Positions 25,301 to 36,679 of a stretch of DNA of 64,000 bases are shown here, piece after piece. The notes under the pieces were generated by a model that did no database searches, had not been told where the DNA came from, and saw only the letters and a list, made by a program, of their open reading frames with translations. Made by a program: the position numbers and the translations under genes. This DNA comes from Liquidambar formosana (taxonomy: Eukaryota > Streptophyta > Magnoliopsida > Saxifragales > Altingiaceae): assembly GCA_039720395.1 (NCBI GenBank), contig CM077820.1:11493848-11557847 (forward strand), written 5' to 3'. Numbering within the stretch: the first letter of the stretch is position 1; the number at the start of each line of letters is the position of its first letter.

Positions 25301-28300
25301 CTCATCCGGATAATCGGGTCTCCATTTATCGCTTTCCCAATCATAAGTCCCGATTGCATAGTAATCATACGCATGTGGCGTATAATTTTTTTCCCCCGCA
25401 CTAGCCTTGAGCACATGCTTAATTTCTGGGCCAGTAGCCGAATTATCCAACCCGCTCGACCCGGTCATCGAAATCGGGTAAATGTCCAAGCATTCCCACA
25501 TGCCCATTTTTGGGACCTCATATAAGACCCCCTTCAGCAAATAGCTACGGAAATCGGTGGTGTGATAAACAAGAAAAACACCCGAATCTCTATTATTAAA
25601 ATACTTCGCCCCAATGGCGACCCGCCATGTTTCATCCGGTCCAAGCCATGCTGTGGTCGGGTCACGAAAGTCATCTTGATCAATTTCGGGTGGTGGTTCA
25701 ATAACCGGGTTGTCCTCGTACTTGATCCAATCGCGGAGGGCAGGATCAGATAGGTTGGCAGGGTAGGCAAGGTTTTGTACTTGTTTAGCGTCATCACCCT
25801 CTCCGATTTTTCCGGTGTATAGAATTATAATTTGGCCATCGGGGAGATGGGTTGCAGAGCCGGTGTAGACACCGTCCTTATCAAACGACCTATCACGAGC
25901 CATCGAAAGCGGAAGGTGTTTCCAATGGATAAGGTCCCTTGATACAGCGTGACCCCATGTGATCTTGCCCCACTCCGCAGAATCTGGGTTGTATTGGTAG
26001 AAGAGATGGTACCACCCCATGTGGAATAATGGACCTACACCCATAAAATACAAATCCCAAAGCGGGTATAAATATAACTTACATCACCAAATATCTACCT
26101 AACTGTTATCTTATATATATATATATAATATTGAAGTATTTTTTTGGTTCCATATGGTAAAAGAATGAGCTACACACACGGACGTAAGTTACGCTCCTGA
26201 GTGTATCATGTGTCGACGACCGTGATCATCTACCATAGTGTGGGATGTTCCAGACTTGATTATTATATATATGTGTATGTATTTTCTTGATTTATTGAAT
26301 AAGGTCTTTCAAGAACTTACCGCAGGGATCTGAAGAGCCGAGATAACCAAACGTTCCCACCAAAGAGCCATGAGAAATGATAAGAGAAATGGTTCAGCAC
26401 TTGGACAAATTATATATAGGGGAAAAAACAAAAAGTAAATGCCTGCGTAATATACAATTTAGGTAATTGTTTGAAAGGTAAAATTTCCTTTTTTTTGGCT
26501 GAGAAAATAAAATTCTAGCTACCATTAGCAAAATAATCAAACAAAAAATAAATAAATATTAGATCTTTGTACATTTCTAAAGTATTCATTCAAGACGACT
26601 AGTAAAGTTTGTGGGTATATCCAGCACTTGAATTTGAATCTCAAATACTAATCTTTAACCTACTAACCAACTAATTTTATAATGAAATTCTTATCATCGT
26701 CATCTGTATTTCATTCCATTTTGTTTGATCTTATTATTCATTTGCATGTGGTTCAACCCCTACCATTGAACCCTATTGAACAGGTTTATCGAATCACATG
26801 CAAAAACCCACTCCACACCCCTTGGGTGCGTTTGGTATACCGGAATGGATGTGCAAGAATGAGAATCTCATTTCCATTCCAATTGATTCCTATGTTTGGG
26901 TAACTAATTGACATGGGGATTAAATCTTGGAATGGTACTTATGTGGTAATGAAATACCCAAGTTCATGGGAATCTCAAACCCACATTAAACATGGGTTTA
27001 TGATTACCATTGCTTGGGAATGAGATAAAAACAAATTTTATTTCCTCAAAAACCCACAATCTCCATTCCACAACTCCTCCAAGAACACGTCCTCATAATT
27101 CCATAAAAAAAACCTCACGTCCAAGTTCTAATAATCGACAGATGCTCACTTGTTACCGCCTCAATATTGAGTGGCTTAGGAAAACTGATAAAATGATGGA
27201 AAAATGCCTCATTTTAAATGCAGGCAAGTGTTGCATTATTTTAAGTTCCCGAATTCAACAGGGCCTACATAGCCACAAGAAAAAAATAAATAAAAACAAT
27301 AAAATAATTAAATAATGCCTTCCCCCTTTTTTGTCCCCCACTAGGGTCTCTCTTGTCTTTGTTGTCTTATGTATTGGAAAAGGACTTCGGGTTGAACTAT
27401 CATGGTAAAATGTCAATGGTGAGAACTTAATTAAAGATTCCTGGCTATTGTGGTTTAGCAGTACATGGACGAGGTTGGGGGGTGAAAGAATTAGATTTTA
27501 GAGGTTGAATTTCTTCCAATTGATCTATTTTTTAAATCAATAAAATTTGGTTTTTGTTTTAATTATTTAAAATTTAATTTTTCAACCAAACTCATCCAAT
27601 AAATTAAATTTACCTTACATAGAAATCTCATATTTTTGAAGTCTATATTATGTGTGTAGAAACAAGGGGTGAAAAAGAAAAATCATGAAAGGGTGGTATT
27701 TTTGGAAAATTATATTAAATTTGGTCCCATTCTTATATTACATTTTGCTAAATCAAAGAGGGGAAGAGAAATCTAATTCCCCATAGGATTCCTAATATGT
27801 CCAAACAGCAGTAAGGTAATGCATTTGACATCCCATTCCTAGGAATCTGATTCCCAAAAATGGGATGTCCATTTCCATTGATCTATTCCCGCATTCCAAA
27901 AACACGCCGCTGCGGTTATTTTGGGAAGCGTTACAAAAAAAAGAGTAAATTGTTGGTTCCATGGAAGACTCACTGGTGTGAATGGTAGTGGGCATCCACC
28001 AAGGTGATCAAAAGGGCAGAGCCTTCGCTTGCTAATAATGACACGTGCGTTGCACTAATAGGGATAACTGGTAACTTATCAATACCGGTTATGAAGGAAA
28101 AAAATAATAAAAAAATTAAAAAGATTAATATGTCAGTCACTCAGTCGTCTCTCCATAGCATCACAAGTGGATTTCCTCAAACCCCACTTTCGCCATTGTC
28201 TCAGTCTCACAATCACCACGGCTTTAATCTCTCTCCACAGTTTCACAATGGTTCACACAAAACCTCGAAATCTCACATTTTTCTTGGAAACATGGGGCTG

Positions 28301-29486
28301 TGTGTTGCGCCGACGATGGGAGTTGCAGACTTGCAGTTGGCCTAAGGAGCTATGGGTGGTGGGTTTAGTTCATGGTGTCGAAGAGGAGCTTAAGCGATGG
28401 TGGTGACTGAGAATAAAATGGATTTTGAGTAGATGGGTAGTAATGGTTCACGAGATAGTGGATATCGACGGTGGTCGAGTGGATGGAAGATGATCGCCGG
28501 CGAGGGAGTACCCGTCGGCGGTATTCGGCGTGGGAGTACCCATCGGCAGTAGTCGGCGTCGGGACTGGAGATCTGAAGTCTCTTCCCCCTCTCTCTCCTC
28601 TTTCCCCCTTTTCCTCATATACCAAAATGACGGTTCGAGTATGACAAAAAAAAATGACAAATCAAATCATGGTCACTCGTGGGTTTTGAACCTCTTTTAA
28701 GTAGTCTACATTTTTGTTATGGGATGTTATAAAATAATTATTATATTTAAAAATTTAATGATTATTTTATTTAATTTTTTAAAATATCTTTAAAATATAT
28801 TATCTTTTTTTACGTGCATATTTAAAGGTAAAATTAAAAAATTAAAACATATATGTTGATGTAAAAACATTTAATCGGATCTTTCAAACACTGTATTTTT
28901 TTAAAGTAAACAATAAATTAAGAAGAGACAGTATTTTTTTGGGACCTATCATCAATTGACCATAGGTACCCGAATAGGTAAAATAGGAACAGGAAAAATA
29001 TAAAATTTAGAAATAAATAATTTAACGGGCCAACCAACCCTCTAACTAGAATGATTGATGACAGTCAAGATAGCTCAAACAATTAAGAAGCGATATTAGC
29101 CTAACGGTGATGAAGGGTGGGGATAAAAAATAAGGATCATGATATGTTATGGGTTTTACCCCTCCCATTGTAACCCAAAAAAAAAATAAAAATAAAAACC
29201 GGAGGAAGTACAGTTTAGAGGAAAATTAATAATTAAAGGAGGACGTACCGTTCATCCAATTCTCCCTGGGTTGAAAATGGTAGGCCGTTCTTTGCCAATG
29301 ACTCGAACCGTTTGGCCAACGGAACATATTCCCGCTGGTAAACTGTGGGAATGACTCATCCAACTCTGATCCCGACACCCATTTCCCTTCCGGCGTCAAA
29401 TCGTCCGGCGAATACGTTGACTGCGCCGCAATCATGACCGGGGCCACCACGATCAGCATGAAAAAAATCATGCTCCGCCGGTCCAT
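22318..29486 (-). CDS. Gene C: GH32 acid invertase-like enzyme, complete, 602 aa
   Basis: Exons: 29249-29486, 26321-26329, 25148-26034, 24433-24597, 23448-23677, 22936-23023, 22318-22509. The total is 1809 nt, in frame, all junctions GT-AG. The start at 29486 gives a signal peptide ([17 protein letters not shown]); an in-frame ATG also lies at 29528. The five-bladed catalytic domain carries W-M-N-D-P-C-G (D80 nucleophile), F-R-D-P (D207) and M-W-E-C-L-D (E263, acid/base). The beta-sandwich part has [31 protein letters not shown] and [11 protein letters not shown]. Length is typical once a long vacuolar propeptide is excluded. The C-terminal half resembles vacuolar invertases; Leu in W-E-C-L-D and Cys in D-P-C are atypical. 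Predicted sucrose or fructan hydrolase or fructosyltransferase entering the secretory pathway. I see no lesion. Confidence 0.92.
26321..26329 (-). CDS. Gene C mini-exon 2 (D-P-C)
   Basis: ATCCCTGCG on the minus strand, between cag and gtaagt. It encodes Asp-Pro-Cys with the flanking exon bases. The Pro codon differs from genes A and D by a silent change, and the Cys is kept. Confidence 0.88.
26822..27909. mobile_element. TIR insertion in intron 1 of gene C
   Basis: Gene D intron 1 is continuous at the equivalent point (about 47820), while gene C has 1.09 kb between ends GGGTGCGTTTGGTAT and an inverted CCAAAAACACGCC. Sub-terminal GGAATGG-type repeats are inverted as well. The target duplication is unclear (possibly 3 bp), so Harbinger or hAT cannot be decided. 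Confidence 0.5.
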
Positions 29487-29607
29487 TGCCAGCGGTACGT
29501 ATGTGTGTGCAGATGGAAAATTTTTCATTTTTTTTTTTTTTCTGCTGAAAGTGTAAAAATGGACTTGGTGAGAATGAGAAAATGGATGTTGTCCCTAGTG
29601 AGTAGTC

Positions 29608-29630
29608 ATATATATATATATATCTATATA
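29608..29630 (-). promoter_or_regulatory. TATA region of gene C, abutting a MULE
   Basis: A TA-rich run 122-144 bp upstream of the gene C start codon, at the position of the TATA boxes of A and D. The 991-bp MULE starts at the next base, so only the core promoter and leader remain contiguous with the gene. Confidence 0.55.
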
Positions 29631-30621
29631 GGGTAAATTACAATAAGATCCCCTCTAAAATCTGACTATTATGGATACACCCCTCATGTTTTTAAAATTA
29701 CACTGACACCCCTACTTTACAAAATAAACTACAAAGAAACCCCTCCTTCTAACTTCCGTCCATTAATCCGTTAAATCATATTCAAATTTTTTCAAAATAC
29801 CCTAACTACCCTTAGTGGATGATAACTTCCATGTTAAATGCGTATAACTCACCAGTCCAATAGTTCATCCAATACTTTTGAATTTTTTACTTATTATTGA
29901 TAAACAACTAAAAGATAATATATATATATATAAGAAAAATGCTAAAAACAATTTAAATTTTCTATCCAATTGATGTGGCAGCTGTCAAATTTTCTGTTTA
30001 GAAACAATTATTTATTTAATTAAATTTTTAATTGATTTGCAAAATAAAAAATAAAAAATAAAAAAATTGATTTGCTAAGTTGCCACCTCATTTGAGTAAG
30101 TAGATTTGAGTAAAAAAAAAAAAAAAAAAAAGGGCTATGTAGCATTACTCATATGTAGAAATAAATAAAAAGAATTATTACAATGAAGATACACGTATAG
30201 AGGTGGCAAATGAGGTGGCAACTTGGCAAATCAATTTTTTTTTTTTTTTTTTTACACATCAATTAAATAGATAATTGTTTATAATGAGCAAGTCTGATGG
30301 CTACCACATCAGTTGGACAAAAATTTAAGCTTTTTGGCATTTTTCTTTTATATATATATATATATAATCTTTTAGTTGTTTATCAATAAATAAATAAATC
30401 AATCAAATGTACTAGATAAATGTGTTGGACTGATGAGTTATATGCATTTAACATGGAAGTTGTCATCCAATAAGGGTAATTAGGGTATTTTGAAAAAAAT
30501 TGAAAGTGATTTAACGGATTACGGACGGAAGTTAGAGGGAGGGGTCTTAATGTAATTTCAGAAACATGAGGGGTCTATTTGTAATTGTCAGATTTTAGAG
30601 GGGTCTTAATGTAATTTACCC
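29631..30621. mobile_element. Non-autonomous MULE in the gene C promoter, 991 bp
   Basis: Same family as 8842-9789, with long GGGTAAATTACA ends. It is flanked by a near-perfect 9-bp duplication (atctatata at 29622-29630, atatatata at 30622-30630). The paralogous promoter of gene D at 53433-53450 is empty, which confirms the insertion. Confidence 0.85.
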
Positions 30622-31692
30622 ATATATATATACACGGACTTGCCATCTACTGACTGTCCGTACGCGGACTAATTAATAGAATGGGGTTATTGGCTCAGAT
30701 ACGGAGGAAAGCAATCGATTCAACACGGGCTAAATCGACGCGGGGTAATTGATAAAGCACATGGCACAAAACCTGAACCAGTCGATCTATCACCTTCGCC
30801 CCTCCATTATTCGGTCGTTGAATATTCTTCTCATCTCTCCCTCCAATCTCTACCAGCCACTTGGGCCTTGGCCATAGACTAATAAATAGTAATGTTTTAG
30901 CTTGCATCACAGATGACGCACTTCCAAAAATTATAATATCAGCAAAAACAAAGAGGAAAATATTCATTTTAATAGTCTTCTTGTTTTTGGGATTTGATAA
31001 ATTCAACACTTTCAGTTTACTGGAGAAATGCACTTCGAACCGAGACGGAGTTAAGAATTTAACCCAAGAGAGGCAAACTTTGGCTGGCCATTAGTACAAA
31101 TCAAAAATTTTTATTTTATCATGTATTTTAATGTAGAAAAAAATTATAAAAATATATATAATCAATTGATAAATCATCTTTCAATTTAGTAATACATATA
31201 TAATTATCCTTGATAAGGTCTCATTTTTTGAAAGCGATTGTATAAAATGAGAGATTGAGAGAGGATTGGGATTTTGTTAGGCAAGAAAAAAATTAAAAAT
31301 GAAAGGGGCAAGAAAGAAAAATATAGGATATTAGAATAAGTACGTGAGGTAAATCTGAAATTTCAAAAATAAAATTGAAAAGTGAAGGTACAAAACATTT
31401 TTGGGAAAAAATAAGAGAGGCGGCTCCTCCCATTTAGGTATGAGCTGTCTCCGTCCTTACATGGAAATGTGATGGTCAAAAAAAGAGCAGTAACGAGTGG
31501 CCTCGAAATGGTGAAGTAGGGAGAAGTCAAAGTAAAATGTAGAGCATTTGAGGAGGATGCTTGGAAGCTAGGGATTGGGAATGATCGATGCATGATCGAG
31601 GTAACTGCATATCAAATGCTGGGGCGGCTGGGCTGCTTAGTTGGGACTGAGAGTGACCCATGACCAACATTTACCATGCATCAATGGAATTT

Positions 31693-33952
31693 GGGTAAAT
31701 TACATTTCACCCCTTGAAATTTAGGCCATTTTCACTTTTCCTTTTTATAGTTTAAAATCATACAAATGACTCTTTATAGGTTTTTCCGTTTAACACTTTT
31801 CCCATTCCATGAATGCCGTCTCAGTAAATTGGATGAAAAACTGTCACATGATTGTTACATGACATCATATATGCACTTGATTGACTAAAGTGCCCTTTTT
31901 CTAACTTTGCTGACATTTTTGCCCTTAGCCTCATATGAAAGAGAAATATGCTTCTCTCTAATAATCACGGTGGCAGCTAGCTAGGTAGCTCTCTCTCCTC
32001 AATGGTGGTGCTTTACGTCCGGGAGGTTAAATGTCGCCGGAAAATGGAGATGTTTAGGTGCCGAGGGGCGTAGCCGTGAACAAAGCCCACTTGTGGAACT
32101 ATGTACGTAAGCGTCAAATACCAAATCCATTCCACGTTTATCTTCGATTAATAACAAAGTCCAAACTAAAAATCATATGAAAACGAGATTCAACTGCAAT
32201 GCCAACCCTCCATTCTTTACTATGCTACTGCAAGTCATCCCATTTCATATACTGTTCTCCAGTTCTCTAATTTTTCTTCCGTTTTGAAGGAGATGGCAGT
32301 GGTTGCTTTGTATAGTGTGAAGGGATCTGCAAGCTAGACAAAAGCTCAAAGTGGTTGCATAGAGATCATGATCGATAATAATGTTGAGAAATGTCAAAAT
32401 ACCCCTTAGATTTTTTCCAAAAAACAGAAAAAAAGAGAATAGGAAAAAATTTTTTGACTCTACACTCCACTTGCTTCCACCTTTTCTGTCTCTATTTTCA
32501 GCCAAACCCCATCACATCCTAAATACCCATGGCCTAACCCCTCTTCCTTGGATTTTATGCACAGCCGCCCATTACCCATGCCCTTCCATTGACGCTCGAA
32601 TTAGTTTTGACCACCATCATTCACCGTCAAACCCACATGTATTGACCGGGTTGGGTTCGGGTTGGATGGGCTCCGGTCAATACAAATAATTTTCATACAT
32701 TGGGTTGGGTTTGGGTTGGAAAATATCAACTCGATTTAAATTGGGTTAGGCTTGGGAAGGGGGTTGGTTAACCCGAACCCGACCTTTATAATATATAATT
32801 TTTTTAAAATATTTTTATATGCATTAAATATGACATCATATGGTTTTTAACTAATGGTCATTTGGTGTGGACATAGGGGGCTTGTATGAGAAATTGTTGG
32901 AGGAAGACGTGCAATCAGATTACCTTCTATTGTTTTTTCCTCCCTCTTTTTTGGGTGTTTAAAAGGGGAGTTTCATTTAGATTTTTAACCTTAACCTAGC
33001 GTTTTGTAGCTATAAAATCTCTTCTCTTAGCAAGAAAAAGAAAAAATCTATAAAATCTACTAGAATCATAGGATTATAATCCATGTTTGATCTAAAAGAC
33101 TCTTTAAATAAGTGTCCATGAATATCAATTTTTCTTATTTTTATGAGTTAATTCTTATCATTTTGGCATCAGAGCACTCTGTCGCCACTTCTCTCTTCTT
33201 TCCTCAATCCTCATCAACTACTAACAAGTAACGCCACTGATTTTATTGAAGCAGGTTAATCAATTGAGTTTGAATTATTAAGATTTGTAGGCATATACAA
33301 CAATGCATTTTTATTTTATTAAAGTAGGTTTACTAAATATGAAAAATAAAAAATGAAATTAATAAACTAAGCCGCACAATCCGCTCAACCTAACTTCAAC
33401 CTGCTCAACCCATGTAACTCGTGCCCAACCTGTGCCCACCCAACCCGAGCAAGGGTTGAACCTTGGCTAGGAAAGTTCAACCCAAAGTATGGGTTGGGTT
33501 GGGCTTAGGCGTAAAGATTTACACTTAGAGTTGAGCTTTGATTGACCTTTTAACCTACCCAAGTTGCAGCCCTAGCTTTAGGTGCCCAAGTTGAGTTGCT
33601 ACCAACGAGTTCCCAAGATGAGCTCCTTTTCTCCGCTTCTTTCTCTTTTTTGGCCAACGAGTCGTCAGTGACCAGAGGGTTGACCCCTTCTCTCTCCGTT
33701 TTTCTCTACTTTTAGTGTTTGGTAATGGCAGTAGGAAAAAAGAAAAAGGGTATTTTAAGTATTTTGCAAATAGGTTTTTTTAATTTGATTAAAAATTTTA
33801 AAATGTTAGCTTGGGTTAATGGGCATTTCACACTTCCGTAACCTCCGTTTACTTTCCATCAAGTAAAGGGGCAAAGTGTAGTTTTCAAACTAAGGATGGA
33901 AAAATGAAAATGAATCATCATAAATTTTAGGAAGGCAAAGTGCAATCTACCC
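31693..33952. mobile_element. Non-autonomous MULE, 2260 bp, copy 1
   Basis: Imperfect inverted ends (GGGTAAATTACATTTCACCC versus inverse of CACTTTGC-type GCAATCTACCC) and a perfect 9-bp duplication atggaattt (31684-31692, 33953-33961). The spacer of gene A has the empty site at 10017-10025. The interior holds GGGTTGGGTT-rich arms and an LTR fragment. It was in place before the segmental duplication, as both copies have it. Confidence 0.85.
32895..33178 (+). mobile_element. LTR-retrotransposon end with primer-binding site
   Basis: A roughly 266-bp LTR-like stretch from TGTTGGAGG to TTATCA, then TGGCATCAGAGC. The other copy reads TGGTATCAGAGC, complementary to the 3' end of initiator tRNA-Met as in many plant Copia elements. 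No second LTR or polyprotein follows. It is nested in the MULE. Confidence 0.55.
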
Positions 33953-35545
33953 ATGGAATTTTTATGTTTTTGGTTTAGTGAAATTTATGTCTTTTTTTTT
34001 TGGTTGGGTTCGGAATGTATGAGTTTAGGGATGGAACTAGAAATTATCTTTTCATGGGGCCGATTTAGTAGCATGGCCAGAAAATTTAAAAAAATGATAG
34101 CTAGATGATAATTTTTTTTTGTTCCTTACATAAAAGTAAATAATTTGATTCAATGATGCAATGCACATGGGTTGAGTGTAAGACAGAGACATTGAGAGGG
34201 CCATTTGGATTATATTTTCCAAAATTTTCAACACAAATGTAAAGTACAATTTTTTTTGCCGGGGCGTGGACCCCCTGGATATGTTGTGTACACTTCGAAT
34301 TTTATCTTTTTAGAACAAATTGATTACTCCCAAGATTTTTTCCTACAATCAAATGACCATGAATCCAACTTTTGGACACATGTTTTGAAGAGTAATCATT
34401 ACAATTTTTTTTTTCTTCTTTTTTTTTTTTTTTGGGAACAATTAGGGATATTCCAAGTTTTATTTCCGCCAAAATTTCAATCTAAACTATTCTCTTAATG
34501 ATTCATATGAGACATCTCACATCCACATAAGAAATGATCTTTGTAAGGAGTTACCTCTTATATGGGGAACACATCTAAAATCTTATGCTCAACCAACCCT
34601 ATAAGGGCAAATGTCCAAGCATTCACACGTGCCCATTTTTGGGACTTCATATAAGACCCCCTTCTGCAAGTAGCTAAGGAAATCGGTGGTCTGATAAATA
34701 AACATAACGTTTGAATTTTCTTAGACATGAGGCTAATTATGAATTGCTTAAATTTATGCCATATAAAATTACAGTTACAAAAGATTATTATACATTCATT
34801 TCATTTCACAACAAAATTTATTTCTTTATATAATATATCATTAAAAATACTTAGCCTCTGCCTTGCACAATTCTAATGCTAGTAAATTTAATTAAATAAA
34901 AAGAGGTATCTTAAACACCCCCAAACATAAAATAAAAAGGACACTATTGAATTATATCAATAATGTGACTCCATTCACATTTTGCTTCTATCTAGATGGA
35001 TGGATTAAGTTTTACTATCCACTCAGTTCTCATATTGTCATCATAAAAAGATCAAAACCTCCCTATCAAAAAAAATTTTTTTAAAAAAAAATGATCAAAA
35101 TCTACCATATAACGAATCTCAATAAATAAATTAAATACGCATAAAATTGATCGATATATATATATATATAGGGGAGGATTTCATTGACACTTGGTGTAAA
35201 ACTTTTTACACTTACACCCATCAATATCTTTTTACAGAAATCATATTTTATCAATCCAACCTTTGAATTACATATTCCTATCATGCATATCATACATGTC
35301 AAATTTCAAGTAAATCGGATATTCAGAAGTGTTTGATTTGTAAACTTATATTTTTTAATAAATAAAACTTTAATTTTGAACACTTTATGGATGGCATATC
35401 TCCTAATCTTCGATTAACTTGAAATTTGGCATGCATGACAAGAATATGTAATCCAACGATTGGATTATTAAAATATAATTTTTATAAAAAAATATTGATG
35501 GATGTAAATGTAAAAAGTTTTACACCAGATATCAATGAAACCCTC

Positions 35546-35586
<41 letters not shown>

Positions 35587-35618
35587 TATCAACTACATGT
35601 GCTTTGGTAAGGACTTAC

Positions 35619-35721
35619 CATTAGGATGAAAAGCCAAATTCCCCAAACAAAGAGCCATGAGAAAATATATATATATATTCGATCAACTACATGTGCTTTG
35701 GTAAGGACTTACCATTAGGAT
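35619..35721 (-). pseudogene. Doubled D-P-N mini-exon remnant
   Basis: ATCCTAATG followed by gtaagtcc occurs at 35619-35627 and again at 35713-35721, within a 94-bp tandem duplication. Both encode the canonical D-P-N-G. In both, the base pair before the exon is TC rather than AG, so the acceptor is lost. The same pair recurs at 58454-58462 and 58546-58554. Confidence 0.75.
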
Positions 35722-35951
35722 GACAAGCCAAATTCTCCAAACAAAGAGGCATGAGAAATGATAACAAAATTGGATTAGTACATCTAAAAATGCAAATTAT
35801 ACAGGGGAAAAAAACACTAATACTAAAAACATGAGTGATGTGTAATTTGGATAATTGTTCAAAAAGAAAAGTTTCACACTTTCACTTTCCAAGAACAACA
35901 GAATTATGCAAAATATAATAATATAAGTCATACATCCCTGAAGTTGATACT

Positions 35952-36045
35952 TAGGTGAAATTGCAAATTGTGTGGGAATCGTATTCCTCGCATGGGTTCG
36001 AATCCTTGCAGGGCACCACTCTTTGCCATACTAATCAACTAATAA
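35952..36045 (+). repeat. tRNA-derived SINE-like remnant
   Basis: Contains a perfect B-box-like GGTTCGAATCC (35995-36005) and a decayed A-box region upstream. Diverged equivalents sit at the same place in intron 1 of gene A (about 1217-1312), pseudogene B (17143-17240), gene C (26596-26676) and gene D (47588-47678), and in E' at about 58780-58875. The arms do not fold as a working tRNA. Confidence 0.45.
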
Positions 36046-36679
36046 TTTTATATTATATTTTTTAAAAATGCTATTAATCCCAAATATATTTTTCTAATTT
36101 TTTTTTCTTAATGATGTGACTCACCCATTACACCATATAATCCATAAATTGATGTGTCGGCGATATTATCAGGATAAAAATTAAGAATAAAAATTGAGGA
36201 TCAATATTACTATTCTATCCTTTTTCATCCCGCTCTATCCAAATCAGGGGAATAAAACTGTTATATTCCCCCAAAAATTAAAAAAAAAAAAAAAAAAAAA
36301 CCAGAAACAAAATTTTACTCTTGTTTTTATTTTTTTGGGCTAGTGGACATTCATACTATTTCACGCTAAATTTTATTTTATCATCAAGTGCATCGGGAGG
36401 GTTTCATGTATAATGTAGAAAAGTGTACTGACCATTCATCCAATTCTTCTTTGGTTGAAAATGGTAGACTGTTCTCTGCCAAGAAAGGGAAGCATTGTTC
36501 CAATCAAACGGACTTTCGCCGGAAGAAAACTGTGAGAATGACTTATCTGACACTCCTTCTAACACCCCTTTCCTGCAGGCTTCAAATTCTCCGAAACTGA
36601 AGATACCCATGGATATGTAAAGGGGGATTTGGAATCTTGGTTAACAAATAACGCGATCAGAAAATTCATGATAGAGGCG

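Larger units (their letters stand above)
34605..36670 (-). pseudogene. Pseudogene E: 5' remnant of a GH32 gene
   Basis: Exon 1 is 36433 to about 36670. It ends [19 protein letters not shown] and W-M-N, with a probable hydrophobic start (M-N-F-L-I-A-L-F-V). A frameshift lies near 36570, in the stretch before V-L-E-G. Two mini-exon copies lie at 35619-35627 and 35713-35721. A 100-bp piece of exon 3 lies at 34605-34705 and reads [14 protein letters not shown] followed by C-E-C-L-D, so the W of W-E-C is lost. Exons 4-7 are absent. Closest to pseudogene B in exon 1. Not functional. Confidence 0.8.

Noticed and set aside
25298..25525. Plus-strand frames across exon 3 of gene C (also 111-338 and 46555-46761)
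   Set aside because: Antisense shadows of a conserved exon; no independent motif.
32640..33560. Telomere-like GGGTTGGGTT repeats
   Set aside because: Degenerate, on both strands and within a transposon; not TTTAGGG arrays.
35994..36016. Possible tRNA gene (GGTTCGAATCC)
   Set aside because: No acceptor, D-arm or anticodon-arm pairing around it; best read as a SINE relic.
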